From positions 1 to 20,753 of the forward strand of contig JADIIU010000181.1 in the NCBI GenBank assembly GCA_027603945.1: a stretch of DNA of 20,753 nucleotides, in the 5' to 3' direction. The notes under the pieces were generated by a model that did not search any database, was not told where the DNA came from, and saw only the letters and a program-made list of their open reading frames with translations. The translations under genes and the position numbers were made by a program. The DNA is from Terramyces sp. JEL0728. Lineage: Eukaryota; Chytridiomycota; Chytridiomycetes; Rhizophydiales; Terramycetaceae. Shown in pieces: positions 1 through 8,592 of this stretch (positions are counted from its first letter, which is position 1; the number at the start of each line of letters is the position of its first letter).

Positions 1-1
1 T

Positions 2-1372
2 TCACTCAATGCAACAGGAATTAATGGTATATTTTCTGGCCTCGCTGGTTCAGGTGGTAGTTATGGGATATTCTACAACGGGACATATTTGATTACCAAC
101 ACCACTCTTCAGGCACATTATGGGTTCTTCTTCGACAGCTTCACATTGTCTTCATTGCAATTCCAAGGAGTAAAAGACTTTCAATTTGCTAACCAAACGT
201 CTCGCACCGCAAATAGCAGTACAGAGTATTACGTTACCTTTACTGCTGAAAATACAGCTACTCTTCTGGATTTAGATGTTTATGATCGTTTTATTTTCAT
301 CGACTCTACAGCCCAAGTTAATTTTAATGGCAATGGTGGGTATGTCTTTGAATTATCCCGGTTACCTCCTCCAAGCTACAACTTTTTCCAAAGTGATCTA
401 TTCAAAATACTTGTTGGATGCTTTGCATTTGTATTGATAGTTATAGGTATTATCATCTATAGGAAAAGCAATAAACCCAATCAAAGTGGTCCAAGTCAAT
501 ATGAACTGCGAATCTTGGATAGCCGCAAAACAATGGCACAGAAATTTACTGGTGCTTATGCTCCAGATTCAGAAAATGCAGTTCTTGCACTGAATGCTAC
601 CAGTGCTATCCCCGAATCAATGCAAGGAATCGAAAATGCTCAAACGTTACTACAAATCAGAAAGTATGACGATTATCCTTTTAACTCTAACCCTGTTGCT
701 GAAATTTCAAAAATTAACCAAGAAACAGGAAAACAAATAGTTCAATTTGTAACTAGAACCGAATGTAGCATTCAGACTAATGCCTGCATGAAGCCTATTA
801 TTCTCAGTGATGGCGACTTGCAACCTCCACCGGCATTTGAGCAAGGTGAAGCAAGTCAAGAATGCTACTTTGAAGTAAAACTGGTTTCTAGTGTGCCAGG
901 AAACATTGGTATTGGGTTTGCTTCGTGTCCATTCCCCTCCTTTAGATTACCTGGCTTTGCTGAAACTTCAATTGGCTACCATTCCAAAGATGGCAAAGTA
1001 TATCAAAGCGACTATGATGAAAAGGGTGTAGAATGTGGTGAGCCATTAGCTAAAGATGATATTCTTGGTGCAGGCTACAGGATAGTTGAAATGGAAAGAG
1101 TAGGAGATCACATCTTGAACCAAACTGTATTCTACTTTACTCGAAATGGAACGAGAATTGGGGATGAGTTTGTCACTGAAGGTTTCTATCCTGACAAGAT
1201 CTATCCAACCATTGGGACAACCGGCAACTGTTCGCTAGAAGTTACTTTTGGAAAGCTATCAGAGGTGTTTTATCCACCAACAGAATTCAAAGTAAACACC
1301 AGTGAAACTCCGGGAGAACTCACGCAAGAACAAGTTGCTGAATCCACAGTGATAGAAGTAGATTCACAATAA
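2..1372 (+). CDS. Single-pass membrane SPRY-domain protein (5' end cut by window edge)
   Basis: The frame is open from the first codon in the window, so the true start lies upstream. The visible 456 residues divide into three parts. The first is an N-terminal stretch with N-glycosylation sequons (N-A-T, N-G-T, N-T-T, N-Q-T, N-S-S), likely lumenal or extracellular. The second is one hydrophobic segment encoded at about 401-463 (core ILVGCFAFVLIVIGIII) followed by a basic YRKSNK stop-transfer. The third is a cytosolic region with a SPRY domain encoded at about 865-1290 (CYFEVKL, GNIGIGFA, SIGYHSKDGKVY, FYFTRNGTRIGDEF, YPTIGT). Membrane-anchored SPRY proteins in fungi include the Rsp5 ubiquitin-ligase adaptors Ear1/Ssh4, which sort cargo for vacuolar degradation; that role here is inference. 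A PPSY motif is present but lies just before the membrane segment, on the presumed lumenal side. No intron is seen in the visible part. The stop is embedded in an AATAAA signal. Confidence 0.85.
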   Translation, partial: SLNATGINGIFSGLAGSGGSYGIFYNGTYLITNTTLQAHYGFFFDSFTLSSLQFQGVKDFQFANQTSRTANSSTEYYVTFTAENTATLLDLDVYDRFIFIDSTAQVNFNGNGGYVFELSRLPPPSYNFFQSDLFKILVGCFAFVLIVIGIIIYRKSNKPNQSGPSQYELRILDSRKTMAQKFTGAYAPDSENAVLALNATSAIPESMQGIENAQTLLQIRKYDDYPFNSNPVAEISKINQETGKQIVQFVTRTECSIQTNACMKPIILSDGDLQPPPAFEQGEASQECYFEVKLVSSVPGNIGIGFASCPFPSFRLPGFAETSIGYHSKDGKVYQSDYDEKGVECGEPLAKDDILGAGYRIVEMERVGDHILNQTVFYFTRNGTRIGDEFVTEGFYPDKIYPTIGTTGNCSLEVTFGKLSEVFYPPTEFKVNTSETPGELTQEQVAESTVIEVDSQ

Positions 1373-1382
1373 ATGGAATAAA
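1368..1382 (+). terminator. Two AATAAA poly(A) signals at the SPRY gene end
   Basis: AATAAA occurs at 1368-1373, overlapping the TAA stop at 1370-1372, and again at 1377-1382. The next gene starts 163 nt after the stop. Confidence 0.55.
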
Positions 1383-1535
1383 CATAGTTACCAAAAACGT
1401 GTCTCTTCAAGATGGATTATATAAATAACATGTGATAATTCTTGTTTGTAGAATATGCACATGTAATGATTACCAAATGGCGAGTGTGAATCAAATTGAG
1501 TCAATTTGTTTTGCAAGCTTTTTTTGATCTACAAA

Positions 1536-3791
1536 ATGTTGACCGCTGAAGAATTAGACTTGCTACCAGAGATCAACGGCCCAATATTCAAAGATGGGAT
1601 ACCAGTGTTCAGCCCGCATTATGAAGAATTCAAGGATTTTCACTCTTACATCAAACAAATTGAACACTATGGATACAAATCAGGGATATTGAAAATTATT
1701 CCACCAAAAGAATGGCTGGAAAAGAATTATACCAGCTATGAAATGCTAAAGGAAATCAAGATATCCAAACCTATTAATCAAACCTTTAACTGCGGCGGAC
1801 TACCCGCTGGATGTCAGAGACAATTTAATGTTGAAATGCGCAAGAACTATAGTATACAAGAGTGGTTCGAAATGAGCGAAAAAATATGCAGCCCGCCAGT
1901 GTTACTAGAGTCTGGCAAGATGGCACTCGCTGCCAATGATGGTAAAAAAAAGGGATGTGCAGATATTTCAAGTGATCTGGGAGAGAAATCAGTAGATGAA
2001 TATGGGATGGAGATTCCAGCATATATAAATACACCGCCGTCTAGACTAACTCCGGAATATTTGCAGGCCTTGGAAAGATTTTATTGGAGAAACGTTTCAT
2101 TTCAAACTACAATGTATGGTGCAGACATGCCTGGATCCATATTCACTAATGAAAAGGATAATCTTTGGAACATTGCGCACTTGGAATCGCTCTTATCTAC
2201 TATAAAAACAAAGATTCCTGGAGTAAATACACCGTATCTGTATTTTGGTTTGTACAAGGCGACGTTTGCTTGGCATGTTGAAGATATGGATTTGTTTTCA
2301 ATTAATTATATCCATTTTGGTGCTCCAAAGCAATGGTATGTCGTTCCACAAGAATATAAACCGAAATTTGAAAGATTTGCCAGCAGCATGTTTTATGATG
2401 AAGCCAAACAATGTCCAGAATTCCTGCGTCACAAAACAACAGTAATTTCACCATCAATATTGGAAAAGAATAACATCAAGGTAAACAAGATTATTCAATA
2501 TGCTAATGAGTTTATTGTTACTTTTCCTGATGGCTATCACCAAGGATACAATACCGGATTTAATTGTGCGGAAAGTGTCAACTTTGCACTTGAAAGTTGG
2601 ATTCCATTTGGGAGAAAAGCACACTTTTGTACCTGTATCGATGACAGTGTTTCCTTGGACGTTAACAAACTATTTGGGCCAGATCCCAATGCTGATCCAA
2701 ATGCTAAACCGAAAAAGGAAAGGAAACAGAGGCGGCTGCCAAAGAAAAAGGTATTTTTTATTAATGCAGTGCTGTCTATGTCCTTTGGGCGAGCTTCCCG
2801 CGTTCCCTTTGTACGAAACTGAGATTAAAGGGATATATTGTCATTATGAATGTGGGTTTTATATGCCGGAATCTTGGACTGAAATTGACGATGAGGCAAA
2901 CCTTGATACTGCAGCAGCTCCAGTTGAAAGCAAGATGCTTAGTTTTACAGATAGCAACGTTGGTGAATTGAACCAAGTTGTTTCAGATAATGTTTTACAC
3001 GCAAAAGTTCTCGCTGATATAGAAAAGGGGGCAGCTATTGATGCAGTGTATGAAGAATCATTGAAGCTCGAAGAAATGGAAATTGTCAATTTGAAAAGAG
3101 AATTTGTGGAAAAGAATGGAAAAATTATGGGGTTGGAACTAGTCCCGAAAGACAGATGGAAACTCAGATGTAGCTATTGCGCATACAGTGGCCCAGCTGA
3201 TAATAATGTAGGTGCGTGTGTTCAATGCACAAAAGGCAAATGTCTAACTGCTTACCATGTGTCCTGTGCTCTCAAAAAGCGCATATTCATTCAGACTCAG
3301 GACGGAATACTAGAGACGTATTGCCAAAAACACGATCCTGTATACATACAAGGGCAGAAATTGCTGAAAAAGCAAGAAAAAGAACGAGAGTATTTGGACA
3401 CATTGACTGTCGGCAAACATGTATCTGTAAAAGTTGCTGGTTCCTTATTTAGCGGATATATAACTGGTGTGGTTGCCAGCCACGGAGGATGTATGGTTCA
3501 CTACGAAGGAAGGTACTCTTTGTTAATTGTAGCTCAGAGCCGCAGTTTACTAAATGGGACTGCCTAAAGCTCAAAGAGATTAGGCAAATAGTCGAAAAGA
3601 GAAAAAAAGCACCTGTCTACACAGATACCAAGCCAAGAAAGAAAAAAGTTAAAGTTGGCCCAACTTGTGTGCTTTCTGATGCTAAAGATGGCGAGCAAAA
3701 AACAGTCGAGCCTGTTCAAACCGAGAATGGAACATCACTTGACAATATATCGCGACCTGAAATGCCAGTTCTGGATACTCCGATACACTGA
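1536..3791 (+). CDS. KDM4-type JmjN/JmjC histone lysine demethylase with PHD, extended PHD and Tudor
   Basis: Exons are 1536-2750, 2770-3512 and 3533-3791, giving 738 residues; introns are 19 and 20 nt. JmjN lies at about residues 12-55 (GPIFKDGIPVFSPHYEEF). In JmjC, the Fe(II) ligands are H247, E249 and H335 (WHVEDMDL, DGYHQGYN), and the KDM4-type zinc site is C293, H299, C365 and C367. The family removes methyl groups from histone H3 lysines using 2-oxoglutarate and O2 in the nucleus. Splicing restores CCLCPLGELPAF (residue 406 on), the start of a PHD module. A second Cys/His module runs from C539 (CSYCAYSG, GACVQC, TAYHVSCALKKR). A Tudor-like segment starts near residue 619 (VGKHVSVKVAGSLFSGYITG) and is completed across the second intron. 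The tail is lysine-rich. The ATG at 1536 is chosen because it directly precedes JmjN. Site specificity (H3K9 or H3K36) cannot be read from the sequence. Confidence 0.9.
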
Positions 3792-4183
3792 TCGATCAAC
3801 CAATTTATGAAATATAATGATTTTTTGGAAAAGTTTGAGGTACGCTGTTGTCTCAAGTTGAATGTAGTGTTCATTCTACAGGCAGAATATCGTCCTTTAG
3901 GTTCCTATAAATAAAAGTACTCTTGACCGCAGCTTTTTACGGGACCATATGCCGAGTTTTAGAGTTGAATAAAAGATATTAGAATATTGCTGGTCGGTAG
4001 TGCAGCCATTGCACCGAATGTAAATCTAGTTCTATTTCCGAGATTCCATGTTTTATAAGCAGTTTAGTGATGTGGGACCTGTTTGTGTCTTTTGTCTTTG
4101 CTGGCGGTGCAGATCAATTGAAACCCTTCCAATTTCCTTCACACAACCCGAATCCAAAGATTAATAGTTGAATTCACATATCA
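3792..4183. other. Intergenic region (392 nt)
   Basis: No gene is visible. AATAAA signals at 3910-3915 and 3968-3973 probably end the demethylase transcript. The remainder should hold the promoter of the coiled-coil gene at 4184; I see no recognisable operator. Confidence 0.5.
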
Positions 4184-6536
4184 ATGACCATATATGATCA
4201 GACAAGCAATAACGACACTCTCGTTACTCCAGAACTGGTAGCATTGAGAAAGGTATCCTCTGCTAACACAGGACCAAGTAGAATTGAATCAAATCATTGC
4301 CCAGTATTCAAAAAAACTGAATGGAGAAATAAAACTACTGGAATCTGCATTGCGAGCAAGAAAGCAGTCACCAACAAAGAAGGCGGATGAGAAAGTCAGT
4401 GGTAATTACTGCTAACGCAGGCTGTAGAAGGAACGCACAAATAGTTCTTGATGAACTGTACATTTATTTGAAAAGCATGCAGGAACTTGCACCAGCAAGG
4501 AGAAACGCTGAACTTGAAATTTTAAACATAATTCTCGACCAAACACAGTATGGAGAAATTCCAAAAGAAATTATGGATTTACGTCGCACGGGATGTGATA
4601 TTGAAATTTCAATTCGAGATATGGAGGAAAAGCTGCGGAAAATGTCTGAACCTAGGAATGATTTGAATTTTGTAGCGAAAATGGCTAGGGTTCAATGTAT
4701 TACTTGTTAATGGTAGATTCAGAGAGGGATATGTTCAATTTTAAGCATGAAATTGTAAAGAGTCTCCTGGACTATAAATTAATCGCTTTGGAATTGAACA
4801 CTGTCGAGATTGATTGGATTATTCAAGCTATAGAGAATCTCACGAAAAAGGTAGCATTTATCTCATGTTAGTCCATCGCTTCATTCGGTTACGTTCTATG
4901 CAAGGAATCTGGTAAAGTAGCTGTTCCGCTTCATTCATCCCAACAATCTACTACTACTGAGCGCAATAGTGTTATCTCGTCAGCAACCGACCCTACACTG
5001 ATTGAACAAGTATTCTTTGCAAAACCGAAACTGCTGCAGAAATCAGATCAATCAGAATTGCATCCCAACAACAGAGACTCGCTGTCTGAGCAAGATAATG
5101 TGCAACTAACGATGATTCCTTGTACACTAATTCCCGAACTGGGAGGTGACTCTCGAAATGTTGAAACCTCAATGAAAACCAAATCAAAGGCAGATCTAGC
5201 TATATTACCACCATTTAGAGAAAACAGCTTTGTCAAAAACTCAAATACTCCAACTGTAAAGTCAAGCAGTCGAGGACAACCCAAAAATGAAAATGAAAAT
5301 CCTCAATCCGCTACTGTACCGGTTCCAACCAATTCGAACGAGAAACAAGACTCGCCAGTCTGCAAGGCTAATGTAAAAGTGGCTCTCAAAAAACAAATTA
5401 TAAAGAAATATCCCAATGGTGTACCTCAGGAAGAATATTCCAAGGTAATGAAAGAACGAAACGCTCTAGTTGAAAAGTTGCTTGACAAAGTAGATCGCGA
5501 AAGGTTCGTAGAGAAATGGGAGCTGGTGCATGCCCAAGGTGAACTTGGGAGTCTAAAACTGAGTTTGCAAAAACTGCAATTGGAAAATGAAAGATTACAA
5601 AAAGGTCTAGAGTTGAAATCCAAGAATGATCAACTACGGGCACAGGTTCAGCAGTTGAAAGATGCTGTTTCCAAAGAACAGGAACAGAAAGCCAACCAAG
5701 AGCTGATATTGCAAGATCTAAAAAAGAAATTGGCAGAGAAAACTAGACATGAACAGAAATATATAAAACTGGAAGATTACAATGCAATTAAAAATAGAAA
5801 TAAAGAGCTGGAAAATAAACATCAGCAGTTGCAAATAGAAGGGATAAAGAAACAAGTTGTCGATTTATCCGCTGATGAAACGGAAAATCAAAATTTACGG
5901 AAAGAGATAGAACGGTTGAATACAATAAAAGTGCAGAAAACCATACTGGACAAAACCAATCAAGATCTGAGGTTGGAAATTGATCGGTTAAACACGCTGC
6001 AAAGCAAACATTCAAAAATAGAAATTGATAATCAAGTCTTGCAGTTGGAAGTAGAACGACTAAGCAATTTGGATATTTCGAAAGCAGCTCTTGAATCAGA
6101 AAACCAATCTCTACAAACCGAAATAGACAGACTGAGCCATATTGTATCATTAAAAGAGACACAGCTCGATATTAGAATAGAAACCCCAAAAGAATTTGCT
6201 GGAGGAATACCAAAGAAGGAATACGAGCGAGCAATAGAAGAAAGAAATAGATTTGCGGAAATGTGCAAAATATTATCACTAGACATGTTGGAGAATGGAG
6301 TTGATCAAATGTACATTACAGTTGCAAAAAAAGTAGGAGAAATCAAACAACGACTGGCGTACTCTGATAAACAGAATGGAAGATTGAGGAATCAAGTTAT
6401 TTTGCTTAAACAAGAAATCGAACAGTTGAAGAGTTTGCCGATTTCTCCCGGGCCTTCTGAATATGAATCCGAAGTCTGCGAAGAGTTTGTTTGGCTGAGT
6501 CAATTGGAATCTATCATTGCCTCCGAGACGTTCTAA
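4184..6536 (+). CDS. Large coiled-coil protein of unknown function, five exons
   Basis: Exons are 4184-4252, 4272-4401, 4421-4696, 4717-4850 and 4872-6536, giving 757 residues; introns are 19, 19, 20 and 21 nt. The spliced frame stays open throughout, and an in-frame stop just upstream (4169) supports the ATG at 4184. The N-terminal ~230 residues are charged and helical (VELNQIIAQYSKKLNGEIKL, IRDMEEKLRKMSEP). Residues ~230-340 are polar and probably disordered. From ~400 the protein is a long heptad-rich coiled coil with four 24-residue repeats at 541-636, each led by [E/T/D]NQxLxxE[I/V][E/D]RL. A motif G-[V/I]-P-x-x-E-Y-x-x-x-x-x-E-R-N occurs twice, at residues ~386 and ~648, bracketing the coil. 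I do not recognise the family. A scaffold or cytoskeletal role would fit the composition but is a guess. AATAAA lies 19 nt after the stop. Confidence 0.8.
5883..6170 (+). repeat. Four tandem 72-nt (24-residue) coiled-coil repeats
   Basis: Repeat units start at 5883, 5955, 6027 and 6099, spaced exactly 72 nt. The encoded starts are ENQNLRKEIERLNTI, TNQDLRLEIDRLNTL, DNQVLQLEVERLSNL and ENQSLQTEIDRLSHI. The DNA has diverged while the protein pattern is kept, so the duplication is old and the spacing is under structural constraint. Confidence 0.8.
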
Positions 6537-6554
6537 ACCCCGTGTTGTTATTCA

Positions 6555-6560
6555 AATAAA
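6555..6560 (+). terminator. AATAAA poly(A) signal of the coiled-coil gene
   Basis: The signal lies 19 nt after the stop at 6536. Its last A is also the first base of an ATG (6560) that is an alternative start for the next gene. Confidence 0.5.
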
Positions 6561-6640
6561 TGGTATCCGTCATTGAATTAAATACTTGGATTAATAGTCG
6601 GACCGAAATAGTTTGCGTTTTTTTGTCAAAAACAGAAAAC

Positions 6641-7352
6641 ATGAATCAGCTGAATTTGATAAAAAATGAAGTCAAGCATTTAATGTCTGGAATTCTAGCG
6701 ATAGGAAAGCAAACGGGGACAACACTGGGCCATTGGGCAAACGTCAAGGACACTGGCCTTGTGTCAGGTACACTATGCTAACGCAGACAGGAGAATACTC
6801 AGGAATATTCTACGAAACAAACAGGACTTGATTAAATTCGTTCCGGGAGTCTGTTATATCATCCTTCCAATGGCAATCCCAACTCTTCCATTTGTATTTC
6901 GCTTATTTCCAAACTTTTTACCTTCAACGTTATATTCACCAAATTTGTTGAAGATTAGATTGGATATTTTATCTAAAAAGAGGAATGCATTGGATGATCC
7001 TACCGATATGCAAGTTGCCAAGTACCTGGGGCTATCATTACCGTTCCTTTTCACCAGAGCCAGACTGTACCAGAGATTTGATTGGTTGTTGAAAGACGAC
7101 TTGCTTATACAAGAATTCGGAGTAAAGCGGTTGACTGAATATGAATTGGTTGAAGCATTGGAAGAACGAGGTAATATTTACTAAAAAGGTTTTAAGCAAT
7201 TGTATCCTGAAAATGAAGATTACACTAAATTACGAAAGGATTTAATCAAGTATCTGCAGCTGAGCAATCAAGTATCGAGACAGTATAAAAAAGAACCACA
7301 GGATATCTTCAAGATTGGGAAAACCCTTGTTACCAAAGTATCGCAGCTGTAG
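6641..7352 (+). CDS. Short LETM1-domain protein
   Basis: Exons are 6641-6767, 6787-7170 and 7189-7352, giving 224 residues; introns are 19 and 18 nt. The diagnostic LETM1 core is present: RRILRNILRNKQDLIKFVPG, then a hydrophobic segment (YIILPMAIPTLPFVF), then RLFPNFLPSTLYSP. It is followed by the helical ribosome-binding-like region, including EFGVKRLTEYELVEALEERG, completed across the 18-nt intron by FKQLYPENEDYTKLRKDLIKYL. LETM1/Mdm38 proteins sit in the mitochondrial inner membrane and act in K+/H+ or Ca2+ homeostasis and in binding mitoribosomes. Family members are usually much longer, and no clear mitochondrial presequence is seen here. An in-frame ATG at 6560 would add 27 residues (251 in all) but also looks unlike a presequence, so the start is uncertain. 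AATAAA lies at 7397-7402. Confidence 0.85.
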
Positions 7353-7491
7353 TCTTTGGGTTTAAACATCAAGAATAATCTTGGTAGAATACTAGGAATA
7401 AATTTTGGTTTTATTTAGAGAGTCGATATGATTGAGGAACACCTGATATTAGCGATCGCTTACCTGCGGGTTAATTCGTAAAAACCTATGA

Positions 7492-7951
7492 TTAGAATCC
7501 CAGATACCTAGTATAAGTAAAAGAAACCTTGTTGGTAATCATTTGGTCGAGCGTTTGATCCCAAAAGGTATTACAGCTGAGGTTAGTAAACCAATCGTGA
7601 ATCTGCTTAAAAATATGTTTGATTTCCAAATCCTTTAGTGTTTCATCCTTGTTTGTTACCATAATAATAAACTTGTGTTTGGTGTTTGTCGTGTAGCCGA
7701 ATACTGAGAGATCTTCAATTGAAAGCAACAGACCTCGTTATCTACCGAGTACCTGGTATTAGGATAGTAAACCTAAATACAAATCTTGTTTCTTGTCTTG
7801 CAATCGTTCTTCAAAAATGTCAATACATGTGTGCGAGACAAAATGGTATTTTAGTGGATCTGATTGGTTGAATATTTTGATTAATAGCGGATTATTCTTG
7901 TTTAATATGATCTACTTCTTTTCCTATTATTGAGATTGCTTCAATCAACAT
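7492..7951 (-). CDS. TRAPPC2L: TRAPP complex subunit, TRAPPC2L/Tca17-like (sedlin family)
   Basis: Exons on the minus strand are 7951-7916, 7896-7773 and 7733-7492, giving 133 residues, close to the family length. The protein reads MLIEAISIIGKENNPLLI..., HFVSHTCIDIFEERL, DLYLGLLLSIEDLSVFGYTT, NTKHKFIIMVTN, DLEIKHIFKQIHDWFTN. This follows the longin-like fold of TRAPPC2L, including the LYLGLL...VFGY[V/T]TN[T/S]K block. TRAPP is a tethering complex and Rab exchange factor in ER-Golgi and Golgi traffic. The first intron is 19 nt (7915-7897). The second gap is 39 nt (7772-7734) and reads as two abutting introns of 20 and 19 nt. Removing all 39 gives the conserved LYLGLL-x3-ED spacing with no gap. 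The gene is convergent with the LETM1-domain gene, with stops 139 nt apart. Confidence 0.88.
7734..7772 (-). other. 39-nt intron, or two abutting introns of 20 and 19 nt
   Basis: On the minus strand the first 20 nt (7772-7753) run GTTTAC...CTAATACCAG and the next 19 nt (7752-7734) run GTACTC...ATAACGAG. Each half has its own GT, branch-like motif and AG, and each has the length typical of this window. The junction CAG|GTACTC is an ideal recursive splice site with no exon base between. Confidence 0.7.
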
Positions 7952-8082
7952 TTTCAAGATTTGAAAATTGGATGATCACACTTGGATGGGACTAGAACAT
8001 ATTATTCTCAGAGGATAAATAGCAGAGTCCAGCTGATACTAGTTACGGAGAATATTGCAGAAAGATCAATACGGAAACAGGT

Positions 8083-8592
8083 TTATTTGAAAAATTTATA
8101 CTTTTGTTTTTTAACTTCAACCTTCTCCAATCCACTCAGCATCTCTTTGATTTCTCCCAGACACTCCAGATTAATCTCATAATTATTATTCCATTCTTCA
8201 ACTTTATTTTTTATATGAAACAGCAAATGTCTGTTTTTCACATTATTGTAGTGGGGATTATTGAATATTTCTACCAACAGGTTTGTGTACTGGATTAGTT
8301 CTTTGAATTGTGGGTTGCAAGAGGTAGAGATGAAATGTTGCCGGGTTTTACAGTTGAATTCTTGGATTGGGTCTTTTGAGGGCAATTCAGATTCGGATTC
8401 TTTGCGGTTCAGCGTGTTGTGTGATTGTGCTTTCTTTCTTCCTTGTTTCTCTGCTGGTGATGGGGATCTTGAGCTTGGTGGAGTAGCTTTATTTGGACTA
8501 CTTTCTGTATGGGTATCAGAACATCCCTTGTCTCGTTTGAATGAGAATGAGACCATCTTTTTGATCTTTTCTTTTTGGAATATAGCAAACAT
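8083..8592 (-). CDS. Hypothetical 169-residue protein
   Basis: This is a single open frame on the minus strand with an ATG at 8592 (a second in-frame ATG gives M13). The first ~75 residues are Ser/Pro/Lys/Glu-rich and probably disordered (SSRSPSPAEKQGRKKAQ). The C-terminal ~95 residues look helical and ordered (HFISTSCNPQFKELIQYTNL, LLFHIKNKVEEWNNNYEIN). The pattern FxxxxxxNPQFKELI followed by ...LLFHIKNKVEEW faintly recalls the last helices of a VHS domain, but this is weak and the N-terminal part of such a domain is absent. The stop codon is embedded in AATAAA on the minus strand (8087-8082), as in other genes here, which supports a real gene. No intron is apparent. The product is unknown. 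Confidence 0.5.
   Translation of the reverse strand: MFAIFQKEKIKKMVSFSFKRDKGCSDTHTESSPNKATPPSSRSPSPAEKQGRKKAQSHNTLNRKESESELPSKDPIQEFNCKTRQHFISTSCNPQFKELIQYTNLLVEIFNNPHYNNVKNRHLLFHIKNKVEEWNNNYEINLECLGEIKEMLSGLEKVEVKKQKYKFFK

Noticed and set aside
2751..3532. Demethylase frame changes as sequencing errors or programmed frameshifts
   Set aside because: A simple indel would not need removal of exactly 19 and 20 nt beginning GTA and ending AG, with conserved Cys clusters and Tudor sequence restored on both sides.
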